From JBHJOF01 sp050330055 (GTDB lineage Bacteria; Pseudomonadota; Alphaproteobacteria; Kiloniellales; JAKSDN01), in NCBI GenBank assembly GCA_050330055.1, contig JBHJOF010000138.1, forward strand, positions 1 to 5,786: a DNA stretch of 5,786 nt. The letters run 5' to 3'. Each line of letters opens with the position of its first letter. Positions within the stretch are counted from its first letter, which is position 1. Below are positions 1 through 5,768 of this stretch, piece by piece. The notes below the pieces were generated by a model. The model saw only the letters and a program-made list of their open reading frames with translations, was not told where the DNA came from and did no database searches. Both the position numbers and the translations under genes were made by a program.

Positions 1-720
1 GAGCACGATGTGCACCTTGGGAAGGGATTGCGTCAGGTCGCCGTTGCCTTCGTTGGTGACGATGACCGACGAGCCGGTCTCGGCGATCAGGAAGTTGGCG
101 CCGGTGATGCCGACGTCGGCCTCGAGATAGCGCTGGCGCAGCACCTGGCGCGCCTCGTTGACCAGCTGGCGCGGCTCGGACAGCGGCCGGTCGGGCGGCA
201 GCCCGCGGGGCTGGGCGCGGAAGTCGGCCTCGACCACGTCCTTGGTCAGGTGCACGGCCGGCGCGATGATGTGGCTCGGCGGCTCGTGGCGCAGCTGGAT
301 GATGTATTCGCCGAGATCGGTCTCGACCGGCGTGATGCCGTTCTGCTCCAGGTGTTCGTTGATGGCGATCTCCTCGCCGATCATCGACTTACCCTTGGTC
401 ACGCTGCGGGCGCCGGCGGCGCGGCAGATCTCGAGGATGGCGCGGCGCGCATCCTCCGCCGTGGCGCACCAGTGGACCTGGCCGCCGGCTTCGATTACCC
501 GCCGCTCGTAGATCTCGAGATAGAGATCGAGGTTTCCGAGCACGTGGTTCTTGATGTCGCGCGCGGCGTCGCGCAGCGCCTCGAACTCGGGCAGGCGCGC
601 CGCCGCCTTGGCGCGCTTGACGATGAATCCTTCCTTGACGAAGCCCATGGCGCGCTGCAGCTGCGGATCGTCGATCGCCCGCCGGGCGTTGGCCTTGAAG
701 GCGTGCGCGGTCGATTGCAT
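1..720 (-). CDS. lutB: LutB-type iron-sulfur lactate oxidation protein, N-terminal half (partial)
   Basis: This is the first 240 codons of an LldF/LutB-family protein; the frame is open to the window edge, so the C-terminal half is missing. LutB is the 4Fe-4S ferredoxin-type subunit of the cytoplasmic LutABC complex, which oxidises L-lactate to pyruvate; full members are about 470 residues. Visible family motifs are TKGKSM (108-113) followed by GEEIAINEHLE, TDLGEYIIQL (134-143), PSHIIAPAVH (148-157), GITGANFLIAETGS (204-217) and TNEGN (222-226). The ferredoxin cysteine clusters expected in the C-terminal half lie outside the window. The ATG at 720 is 5 nt after the lutA stop, and a purine stretch GGGGAAAGG (730-738 on this strand) inside the end of lutA may serve as ribosome site, so translation is probably coupled. 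Identity as a LutB/LldF protein is firm; lactate as substrate is inferred from the family and the lutA neighbour. Confidence 0.93.
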   Translation of the reverse strand, partial: MQSTAHAFKANARRAIDDPQLQRAMGFVKEGFIVKRAKAAARLPEFEALRDAARDIKNHVLGNLDLYLEIYERRVIEAGGQVHWCATAEDARRAILEICRAAGARSVTKGKSMIGEEIAINEHLEQNGITPVETDLGEYIIQLRHEPPSHIIAPAVHLTKDVVEADFRAQPRGLPPDRPLSEPRQLVNEARQVLRQRYLEADVGITGANFLIAETGSSVIVTNEGNGDLTQSLPKVHIVL

Positions 721-725
721 TGCGC

Positions 726-1511
726 TCAGCCTTTCCCCGCACCACCAATTGGGGGCTCGCCGATCGCGGGTGCGCTGCCGTCGCCGGCCAGCACCTCGGC
801 CACGTGGCGCACCCGCACGGCCGAGCCGCGGCGCTGCAGCTTGCCCGCCATGTTTAGCAGGCAGCCGAGATCGCCGGCCAGCAGGGTATCGGCGCCGGTC
901 GCTTCGATCGCCTCGCTCTTGGCGGTCACCATGGCGTTCGAGATGTCGGGAAACTTAACGCAGAAGGTGCCGCCGAAGCCGCAGCAGACGTCGGCGTCGG
1001 GCAGCTCGACCAGTTCCAGGCCATCAACGCTGGCCAGCAGGGCGCGCGGCTGCGCCCGGATGCCGAGCTCGCGCAGGCCGGAGCAGGAATCGTGATAGGT
1101 GACGCGGCCCGCATAGCGCGCCTCGACGCCCTTGAGCCCGCGCACGTCGGTCAGGAAGGAGATCAGCTCGTAGGTCCGCGCCGCCAGCCCGTGCGCCCGC
1201 TCCTGCAGCGCCGGCTCGTCGGCGAAGAGCGCCGGATAGTGCTCGCGGATCATAGCGGCGCAGGAGCCAGAGGGCGCCACCAGGTAGTCGTAGCCCTGGA
1301 AGGCCTCGATCACCTGGGCGGCGATCGCCTTGCTATCGGCCCGGTCGCCGCTGTTGTAGGCCGGCTGGCCGCAGCAGGTCTGGGCCCGCGGCACCTCGAC
1401 CCGGCAGCCGGCGCGCTCGAGCAGCGCCACCGCGGCGAAGCCGACCGACGGGCGGATCAGATCGACCAGACAGGTGACGAACAGCCCGACCCGGGGCTGG
1501 TCCTCGGCCAT
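726..1511 (-). CDS. lutA: LutA-type (Fe-S)-binding protein, two CCG domains
   Basis: A 261-residue protein with the two cysteine-rich CCG domains of the LutA/YkgE/GlcF family. Domain 1 uses C14 (VTCLVD), C46-C47 in QTCCGQP and C84 in PSGSC. Domain 2 uses C143 (YHDSC), C176-C177 in DVCCGFGG and C217 in DLGC. The two-domain layout is that of LutA, which binds iron-sulfur clusters and works with LutB and LutC in cytoplasmic L-lactate oxidation. The length is close to the usual 240 or so residues; the excess is a Gly/Pro/Ala-rich tail after about residue 243. The start is supported by a perfect AAGGAGG (1516-1522) four bases upstream of the ATG. lutB follows after 5 nt. The closest alternative is a glycolate-oxidase GlcF-like subunit, but GlcF is longer and carries an N-terminal ferredoxin domain that is absent here. 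Confidence 0.93.
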   Translation of the reverse strand: MAEDQPRVGLFVTCLVDLIRPSVGFAAVALLERAGCRVEVPRAQTCCGQPAYNSGDRADSKAIAAQVIEAFQGYDYLVAPSGSCAAMIREHYPALFADEPALQERAHGLAARTYELISFLTDVRGLKGVEARYAGRVTYHDSCSGLRELGIRAQPRALLASVDGLELVELPDADVCCGFGGTFCVKFPDISNAMVTAKSEAIEATGADTLLAGDLGCLLNMAGKLQRRGSAVRVRHVAEVLAGDGSAPAIGEPPIGGAGKG

Positions 1512-1619
1512 GGAGCCTCCTTCGCCCAGCGTGAACGGGCCCGCACAACAATGCGGTCCGCCCGGACGGAACGCAAGGCGGCCCGGCGACTTGGACCCAG
1601 GCAGTACTCGCTGGGCGGG
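1512..1619 (-). promoter_or_regulatory. lutA leader / mltA-lutA gap with inverted repeats
   Basis: This 108-nt gap between the mltA stop and lutA contains three inverted repeats. CGCCCAGCG (1523-1531) and CGCTGGGCG (1609-1617) are perfect 9-base partners 77 nt apart; the first lies immediately beside the lutA Shine-Dalgarno sequence (1516-1522). Inside, CCGCA (1541-1545) pairs with TGCGG (1552-1556), and GTCCG (1556-1560) pairs with CGGAC (1563-1567). None is followed by a T-run on either strand, so I do not call a terminator. The long pair could be operator half-sites or could fold the leader of a transcript reading through from mltA. I could not pick a convincing -35/-10 pair, so a lut promoter here is inference from the gap size. 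Confidence 0.35.
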
Positions 1620-2903
1620 TTAAGGGCTCGCGGCGCTCCCGGCAGCACGGCGGTCGGCGACCGCCCGCGGCAGCAGCAGGTAGTAGCTGCCCGGTTGCTT
1701 CATGCGCCCGGCATGGTGCAGCGCCGCCTCGCCGGTGCCCCAGTAGAGATCGCCGCGCACCGGGCCCTTGATGGCGCCGCCCACGTCCTGGGCCACGACC
1801 AGGCGGCGCAGTGGCCGCTCGCTGCCTGGCCAGGTGGTGTCGAGCCAGAGCGGTGCGCCGAGCGGCAGCAACGAGTCGTCGACCGCCAGGCTGCGCCCGG
1901 CGGTGAGCACCACGCCCTGGGCTCCGACCGGGCCCTCGCCGTCGAGCTCGCGGAAGAAGGTGTAGCGCGCGTTGCGTGCCATCATGGCCTCGGCCTCGCC
2001 GGGTTGGGCGCGCAGCCAGTCGCGGATCTCCTGCATCGAGGCCCGGTTGCGCGACACCTTGCCCTCGTCGATCAGCGCCCGGCCGATGGGAAAGAAGGTC
2101 CGGTCGTTGGTCGCGGCGAAGCCGACCCGCGTCGCGCCGCCCTCGGCCAGCAACACGCGGCCGGAGCCCTGGACGTGCAGGAAGAAGCGGTCGATCGGAT
2201 CGTCGAGCCAGAGCAGCTCGAGGCCGCGGCCCGCGAGCAGACCGCCGTCGATCTCGTCACGGCCGGGATAGGGCCGGAAGCGGCCATCGGCGATCCGGCC
2301 GACGATGCGCCGGCCCTTGAGATCGCTGGAGAAGTCGCCGAGATTGGCCGTGATCAGGTCGTCGGGCGGGCGGTAAAGCGGCCAGCGAAAGATCGCGTCC
2401 GCCGTGCGGGCACCGCGCAGCTCCGGCTCGTAATAACCCGTGAAGAGGCCCGGCCCGTCCGTGGGTTTGCCCTCGGCGTCGAGCGGATCGACCCGGAAGG
2501 GCACGAAGGCCGCCTCGAAGGCCGCCCGCAGCACCTGGTCATTCCTGTCCGCAACCAGCAGCGACCGGCAAAGGCCGCGCCAGTCGGCCACCGTGCCGGC
2601 CAGACCATCGGGCCCGACCGGCCGCTCGTCCGCGCCGCCGCCCGCCGAGATGGCCGACAACTTGCCGCAGGAGCGTTCGAACGCCGGCAGAGCCTCGGTC
2701 AGCGGGTCCTCCGTCCAGCCCGGCAGCGCGGCGAAGTCGACCCGGCTCAGGGTCAGCCCGGTCGGCGGCGGCGCGGGCGGCGGCGCCTTCTCGCAGGCGA
2801 CGAGCAGCACGGCCCCGGCAAGCAGTAGTCCGAGAGAGGATACGGCGGCGCGAGCCGAGGAACGGGCGGGGCGCAAGGGACGCGGCATGCCCCAGTCTGC
2901 CAT
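1620..2903 (-). CDS. mltA: MltA-type membrane-bound lytic murein transglycosylase (lipoprotein)
   Basis: Lytic transglycosylase A cleaves the MurNAc-GlcNAc bond of peptidoglycan with formation of 1,6-anhydroMurNAc, acting from the outer membrane. With the ATG at 2903 the protein has 427 residues. It starts with a lipoprotein signal: a basic Pro/Arg-rich n-region, a hydrophobic stretch, lipobox LVAC with the lipidated Cys at 37, then a Pro-rich linker. The MltA domain shows FTGYYEP (154-160) and the QGSGR segment (245-249). The C-terminal 3D domain has DDSLLPLGAP (from 342), AQDVGGAIKG (371-380) with D373 matching the catalytic Asp of E. coli MltA by motif, and D385 in RGDLYWG. The frame is open to an ATG at 3020, but that would overlap the Tim44 gene by 95 nt and put about 60 residues before the hydrophobic core. 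The ATG at 2888 (422 residues) fits a lipoprotein signal equally well; neither start has a good Shine-Dalgarno. Its start lies 22 nt after the Tim44 stop, suggesting co-transcription. Confidence 0.93.
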   Translation of the reverse strand: MADWGMPRPLRPARSSARAAVSSLGLLLAGAVLLVACEKAPPPAPPPTGLTLSRVDFAALPGWTEDPLTEALPAFERSCGKLSAISAGGGADERPVGPDGLAGTVADWRGLCRSLLVADRNDQVLRAAFEAAFVPFRVDPLDAEGKPTDGPGLFTGYYEPELRGARTADAIFRWPLYRPPDDLITANLGDFSSDLKGRRIVGRIADGRFRPYPGRDEIDGGLLAGRGLELLWLDDPIDRFFLHVQGSGRVLLAEGGATRVGFAATNDRTFFPIGRALIDEGKVSRNRASMQEIRDWLRAQPGEAEAMMARNARYTFFRELDGEGPVGAQGVVLTAGRSLAVDDSLLPLGAPLWLDTTWPGSERPLRRLVVAQDVGGAIKGPVRGDLYWGTGEAALHHAGRMKQPGSYYLLLPRAVADRRAAGSAASP

Positions 2904-2925
2904 GTCTGGTCTTACGGTGCCTGCG

Positions 2926-3630
2926 TCAATTGGGGCTGCGCGTGGCGACCAGCGTCCAGTTCGGATCACGGCTGCGCGTGTTGCGGGCGAAGGTCCAGAT
3001 GTCGGTGATCGTGCTGACATGGCTCTCGTCGCCCTCGATCGCCTTGCCCTGGTCGTCCCGCGTCACGTTGACCTGCTCGGTCACGAACTTGACGGTCACG
3101 AACGCGGTCCTGCCCTGCAGCTCGGCTTCGATGATCTCCGCCTCGGTGAAGCCGACCAGCGTCGTATCGAGCGATTGCTTGGCCTGCTCGCGCGCCTTGA
3201 TGGCGCCGGCAAAGTCGTCGTAGACGTCGTTGCTGAGCAACGGCCGCAGGCTGCGGGTATCGCCGCGCGCGAAGGAGGCGATCACCATTTCGAAGGCGAC
3301 CTTGGCGCCCTGGATGAAGGTCTCGGTGTCGAAGCCGGGATCGGCCAGCTTGATCTGGGTCAGGCCGGACAGCTCGCCCCCACCACCATCGAGGGCGGTG
3401 GCAGCCCCCTCGGCCCCGTCCTGCGGCTTGCCGCTGCGGTCCGGGAGCTGCACCACCTTCTCCTGCTTCTCCTGGGCGCCCTCTTCCTTCTGCTCCTTGC
3501 GGAAGGGATCATAGCCCGGCCGCTGCTGGTGGCCGGTGCGCTTGCCCAGCACGCCACGCAGCCGGAACACCAGGAACGCGGCGATCGCGGCGATGATGAT
3601 GATGTCGAGGAACTGAAAACCTTCGCCCAT
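2926..3630 (-). CDS. Tim44-like domain protein (TimA-type, membrane-anchored)
   Basis: A 234-residue protein with one N-terminal membrane segment (about residues 7-23, rich in Ile/Ala/Leu) followed by the basic FRLRGVLGKRTG stretch. Next comes a charged, low-complexity linker (about 40-85) rich in Glu, Lys and Gln, and then a Tim44-like domain from about residue 90 to the end. In that domain the segments FIQGAKVAFEMVIASFARGD (105-124), LSNDVYDDFAGAI and the closing WTLVATR (225-231) are typical. In mitochondria Tim44 tethers the import motor; the bacterial homologue, TimA in Caulobacter, is an inner-membrane protein whose role is less certain. The ATG gives an intact anchor; a weak GGACAGAG (3634-3641) sits 3 nt upstream. 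It leads the minus-strand run with mltA and is divergent from fxsA, a pairing commonly seen in alphaproteobacteria. Confidence 0.92.
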   Translation of the reverse strand: MGEGFQFLDIIIIAAIAAFLVFRLRGVLGKRTGHQQRPGYDPFRKEQKEEGAQEKQEKVVQLPDRSGKPQDGAEGAATALDGGGGELSGLTQIKLADPGFDTETFIQGAKVAFEMVIASFARGDTRSLRPLLSNDVYDDFAGAIKAREQAKQSLDTTLVGFTEAEIIEAELQGRTAFVTVKFVTEQVNVTRDDQGKAIEGDESHVSTITDIWTFARNTRSRDPNWTLVATRSPN

Positions 3631-3692
3631 TAACTCTGTCCGCTGTGGGCTGACCGCCCCGAGCCGTCCACCGGGGCATGATTTGTCGAGGA

Positions 3693-3723
3693 CCCTGGTT
3701 CACCCCGGGGAACCGCCCCAGGG
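3693..3723. repeat. GC-rich stem-loop upstream of the Tim44 gene
   Basis: CCCTGG (3693-3698) pairs with CCAGGG (3718-3723). Between them lie the self-complementary CCCCGGGG (3703-3710) and a GGTT/AACC pair (3697-3700 with 3711-3714) that competes with the outer stem. The element lies 63-93 bases upstream of the Tim44 ATG, where it could fold in a 5' leader. There is no T-run on either side, which argues against an intrinsic terminator. Role unknown. Confidence 0.4.
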
Positions 3724-3747
3724 GCCGACGAGGTGGCATCCAGCCTA

Positions 3748-3771
3748 ATGATTCACTATTTGACGAATCAT
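3748..3771. promoter_or_regulatory. AT-rich palindrome ATGATTC-N10-GAATCAT with two GANTC sites
   Basis: The arms ATGATTC (3748-3754) and GAATCAT (3765-3771) are perfect 7-base inverted repeats around a 10-base spacer, about one helical turn between the inner ends. GATTC (3750-3754) and GAATC (3765-3769) both match GANTC, the target of the alphaproteobacterial cell-cycle methylase CcrM. The geometry resembles the binding site of a dimeric regulator, placed roughly midway between two divergent genes. Regulation of either gene through it is inference. Confidence 0.4.
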
Positions 3772-3845
3772 GAAGTCTGGACGGGCCTGGCCGCGCTTGC
3801 AAGCCTAGGTAAGCTACATAAGGATAGACCCCGGAAAGAGCAAGC

Positions 3846-4394
3846 ATGGCCGCCATCCTGCTATTGGCCGCGTTCATCGCGGTTCCGCTCCTCGAGATCG
3901 CCGTTTTCATCCAGGTCGGCGGCCTGATCGGCTTGTGGCCGACCCTGGCGCTGGTGCTGCTGACGGCCGTGGCCGGCACCTGGCTGCTGCGGCTGCAGGG
4001 CCTCGCCACCCTGAGCCGGGCCCGCAGCCAGCTCGATCAGGGCGTGCTGCCGGCGCGCGAGCTGTTCGACGGGCTCTGCCTGCTGTTCGCCGGAGCGCTG
4101 CTGCTGACCCCCGGATTTGTGACGGATGCGCTGGGCCTGCTGCTCTTCGTGCCGGCGCTGCGCGACCTGCTGCGCACGATTCTTGCGCATCGCCTGGCAA
4201 CGGCAGAGACCCGGGTCTGGGTCGACGGCGCCGAGGTGCGGCGGCCTCCCGCCTCCGGCGGGCGCCACGGCGACGTCATCGACGCCGACTACCGCGACAT
4301 CACGCCCGAGGACGAGGAGCAGGAGGCGCCGCCGGAACGCCGCCTAGCGGAGGAGGAGCGCCGGCGTGCAGGGGGCGGCCGCTTCCGGCCATGA
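3846..4394 (+). CDS. fxsA: FxsA family membrane protein
   Basis: A 182-residue integral inner-membrane protein of the FxsA family, named after the E. coli protein whose overexpression relieves F-plasmid exclusion of phage T7; its normal role is not established. Hydrophobic segments lie at about 3-22, 24-48 and 75-105. Family hallmarks are PLLEI (14-18), GTWLLRLQG (44-52) and LLTPGFVTDALGLLLFVPALR (86-106, the most conserved stretch). After about residue 118 comes a polar cytoplasmic-type tail with VIDADYRDI (144-152), then an acidic and Arg-rich end, making it somewhat longer than E. coli FxsA (158 residues). The ATG is preceded by GGAAAGAG five bases upstream. The gene is divergent from the Tim44 gene and followed 41 nt downstream by the histidine phosphatase gene, with which it may be co-transcribed. 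Confidence 0.93.
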   Translation: MAAILLLAAFIAVPLLEIAVFIQVGGLIGLWPTLALVLLTAVAGTWLLRLQGLATLSRARSQLDQGVLPARELFDGLCLLFAGALLLTPGFVTDALGLLLFVPALRDLLRTILAHRLATAETRVWVDGAEVRRPPASGGRHGDVIDADYRDITPEDEEQEAPPERRLAEEERRRAGGGRFRP

Positions 4395-4435
4395 TCCCGT
4401 CTCGCCCCTGAGCCGCTCATTATCCTGATCCGGCC

Positions 4436-4966
4436 ATGCTTCTAATCCGACACGGGCAGTCACACTTCAACGCCCATTACAACAAGACCCGGATCGACCC
4501 CGGCATCGTCGATCCAGGCCTGACCGCGGAAGGCGAGCAGCAGATCCGCGCCGCCGGCGCCGCGCTGGCCTGGCGCGACATCCGCCGAATCATTACCAGC
4601 CCCTATCGGCGCACTCTGGAAAGCGCGGCGATCCTGGCCGAGTGCCTGGGCTTGCCTATCAGCGTCGAGCCGTTGGTGCGCGAGCGATCCTATTTCACCT
4701 GCGATATCGGCACGCCCTGCTCGGAACTCACCAGGAACTGGCCGATGCACGACTTCTCGCAGCTTCCGGAGATCTGGTGGTGCGATCCGGAAGAGAGCGA
4801 AGCCGATCTGGAAACGCGCTGCGCCAGCTTCCACGCCGCCATGGCGCGCGTCGAGGACTGGCCGCAGGTCCTGGTCGTGAGCCACTACGCCTTCATCCAG
4901 GGGCTCACCGGACAGGCGATCGCCAACGGCGCCATGGTCACGCACGATCCGACCGGCACGCGGTAA
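4436..4966 (+). CDS. Histidine phosphatase family protein (phosphoglycerate-mutase-like)
   Basis: A 176-residue single-domain protein of the histidine phosphatase superfamily. The phosphate pocket is complete: R5-H6-G7 in LIRHGQS with H6 as the likely phospho-accepting nucleophile, R58 in TSPYRRTLESA, acidic E83 in VRERSYF as the likely proton donor, and second histidine H150 in VVSHYAF. This argues for an active phosphatase; the substrate cannot be read from the sequence, and it is shorter than a typical cofactor-dependent glycolytic mutase. Trp-rich segments (NWPMHDF at 101-107, EIWWCDPEE at 112-120) probably form the substrate lid. The start is well fixed: an in-frame TGA (4409-4411) lies 24 nt upstream of the ATG with no other start codon between. 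There is no Shine-Dalgarno, and the RHG strand begins almost at the first residue. It lies between fxsA and secB on the same strand. Confidence 0.9.
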   Translation: MLLIRHGQSHFNAHYNKTRIDPGIVDPGLTAEGEQQIRAAGAALAWRDIRRIITSPYRRTLESAAILAECLGLPISVEPLVRERSYFTCDIGTPCSELTRNWPMHDFSQLPEIWWCDPEESEADLETRCASFHAAMARVEDWPQVLVVSHYAFIQGLTGQAIANGAMVTHDPTGTR

Positions 4967-5058
4967 CGCAAGAACAGGCGCCCCAACCTTGTGCGGGCCG
5001 GCGATCCATGTTAGCCACGCGCCGCCGGTAGCACGTTGGCAGTGACAAGGAGGTCAAG

Positions 5059-5559
5059 ATGGCAGAGCCAGGGACTCCGACGGGAAGCGCGGCGGCGGAG
5101 TCGGCGCCCAAGCCTGACACGCGCGTCCTGATCAACACCCACTACGTCAAGGACCTCTCGTTCGAGAACCCGAACGCGCCGGCCATCTTCGCCCATCGCG
5201 AAGGCCACCAGATCAAGGTCGGCATCGACATCCAGACGCAGCCGCTGCAGCAGCGCCGCTACGAGGTGATCCTGGCGATCAAGGCCCAGGCGGAGCTGCA
5301 GGGGCAGACGGCCTTCATCATCGATTTGCGGTTCGCCGGCCTGGTGACGGTCGGCGAGGGCGTGGCCGAGACGGACATCGAGCCGCTGCTGTCGATCGAG
5401 GTGCCGCGCTATCTCTTTCCCTTCGCGCGCAACGTCATCGCCGACGTGAGCCGCGACGGCGGCTATCCGCCGCTGCTGATCAACCCGGTCGACTTCGCCG
5501 CCCTGCGCAACCAGCAGCGCGCCCAGAGCCCGACCACGCAGGCAACTGGCACCGCGTGA
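5059..5559 (+). CDS. secB: Protein-export chaperone SecB
   Basis: SecB is a cytoplasmic tetrameric chaperone that keeps preproteins unfolded and delivers them to SecA. The 166-residue product is of normal length for the family. After a flexible, Ala/Pro-rich N-terminus (1-20) come the hallmark YVKDLSFENPNAP (29-41), the beta-strand core (52-98; QRRYEVILAIKAQAEL, TAFIIDLRFAGLV), and the conserved LFPFARNVIADVSRDGGYPPLLINPVDFAAL block (119-149), where E. coli SecB has LFPYAR...PQLNLAPVNFDAL. A polar Gln/Thr tail closes the protein. A perfect AAGGAGGT (5047-5054) four bases upstream fixes the ATG and predicts strong translation, in contrast to the preceding phosphatase gene. The 92-nt gap upstream could hold its own promoter, but I see no clear -35/-10 pair there. 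Confidence 0.96.
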   Translation: MAEPGTPTGSAAAESAPKPDTRVLINTHYVKDLSFENPNAPAIFAHREGHQIKVGIDIQTQPLQQRRYEVILAIKAQAELQGQTAFIIDLRFAGLVTVGEGVAETDIEPLLSIEVPRYLFPFARNVIADVSRDGGYPPLLINPVDFAALRNQQRAQSPTTQATGTA

Positions 5560-5583
5560 TCGCGACGCACCGACAGGCGCAGC

Positions 5584-5648
5584 TCGTTTGGTGTCATGCC
5601 CGGACTTGATCCGCGGCTGCCTGGTTGAGACTCGTTCACACCAAGCGA
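5584..5648. repeat. Inverted repeat element flanking a GTCATGCCCGG-type segment
   Basis: TCGTTTGGTGT (5584-5594) and ACACCAAGCGA (5638-5648) are inverted partners: 10 of 11 positions pair canonically and the remaining one is a G-T wobble. The arms are 43 nt apart. The enclosed segment begins with a GTCATGCCCGGACTTGATCC run (5593-5612), a string I recognise, from memory only, as resembling dispersed intergenic repeats of alphaproteobacteria. Its first two bases are the last two bases of the left arm. The element starts 25 nt after the secB stop. Confidence 0.45.
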
Positions 5649-5673
5649 TAGGGGTCGGGGAGGGCTAATACGC

Positions 5674-5713
5674 CGTCTCGAAACCAGAGACTCATGGCCC
5701 ATCCTTCGAGACG
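5674..5713. repeat. 9-base inverted repeat overlapping the REP-like hairpin
   Basis: CGTCTCGAA (5674-5682) and TTCGAGACG (5705-5713) are perfect inverted partners separated by 22 nt. The right arm is the left side of the REP-like hairpin that follows, so two alternative stems compete for the same bases. Confidence 0.5.
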
Positions 5714-5738
5714 CGTTCTTCGAACGCTCCTCAGGATG
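5700..5738. repeat. REP-like palindromic unit, complete
   Basis: A 39-base imperfect hairpin. CATCCT (5700-5705) pairs with AGGATG (5733-5738), GAG (5708-5710) with CTC (5730-5732), and GCGTTC (5713-5718) with GAACGC (5722-5727) around a 3-base loop. A two-base bulge (5706-5707) and a small internal loop interrupt the stem. Such CATCCTTCGAG...CTCAGGATGAGG hairpins are, from general knowledge, dispersed intergenic repeats in many alphaproteobacterial genomes. Confidence 0.65.
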
Positions 5739-5744
5739 AGGAAT

Positions 5745-5763
5745 GGCGTTCTATATCAACGCC
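5745..5763. repeat. Small spacer hairpin between two REP-like units
   Basis: GGCGTT (5745-5750) pairs perfectly with AACGCC (5758-5763) around the 7-base AT-rich loop CTATATC. It sits in the spacer separating the two oppositely oriented REP-like units. Confidence 0.4.
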
Positions 5764-5768
5764 TACCA

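Larger units (their letters stand above)
3631..3845. promoter_or_regulatory. Divergent intergenic region between the Tim44 gene and fxsA
   Basis: These 215 bases separate two divergently transcribed genes and must hold start signals for both. The stretch 3740-3825 is visibly more AT-rich than the surrounding genes. Toward fxsA, TTGCAA (3797-3802) is a possible -35 with a poor -10 near 3819-3825 (TAAGGAT); TTGACG (3760-3765) has no acceptable -10 partner. I could not fix a -35/-10 pair toward the Tim44 gene. The fxsA ribosome site GGAAAGAG (3833-3840) ends five bases before its ATG. The region also contains a GC-rich stem-loop and an AT-rich palindrome, listed separately. No credible small ORF is seen in it. 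Confidence 0.6.

Noticed and set aside
10..1095. A 361-codon plus-strand frame opposite lutB and lutA
   Set aside because: It is a mirror of genuine minus-strand genes. The product has no recognisable domain and ends in a Ser/Arg/Pro-rich tail typical of shadow translations.
1541..1567. Hairpins in the mltA-lutA gap as an intrinsic terminator of mltA
   Set aside because: The stems are only 5 bp and no T-run follows on either strand.
1092..2828. A 578-codon open frame on the plus strand opposite lutA and mltA
   Set aside because: It is antisense to two genes with clear catalytic and cluster-binding motifs, its product is low-complexity Arg/Ala/Gly/Gln-rich sequence, and long antisense frames are expected in GC-rich coding DNA.
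2440..3633. A 397-codon plus-strand frame opposite mltA and the Tim44 gene
   Set aside because: It is antisense to two recognised genes; the Leu run in its product is the reverse reading of the charged Glu/Lys/Gln linker of the Tim44-like protein.
3509..4009. A 166-codon minus-strand frame crossing the divergent intergenic region
   Set aside because: It overlaps the starts of both the Tim44 gene and fxsA in a non-coding frame, and its composition is Ser/Arg/Pro-rich with no family resemblance.
4460..4945. A 161-codon minus-strand frame opposite the histidine phosphatase gene
   Set aside because: The plus-strand product has a full catalytic set (R5, H6, R58, E83, H150); the minus-strand product has no recognisable motif.
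5463..5702. A 79-codon minus-strand frame at the secB 3' end
   Set aside because: Its upstream half lies in repeat sequence and its downstream half is antisense to secB; no motif or ribosome site supports it.
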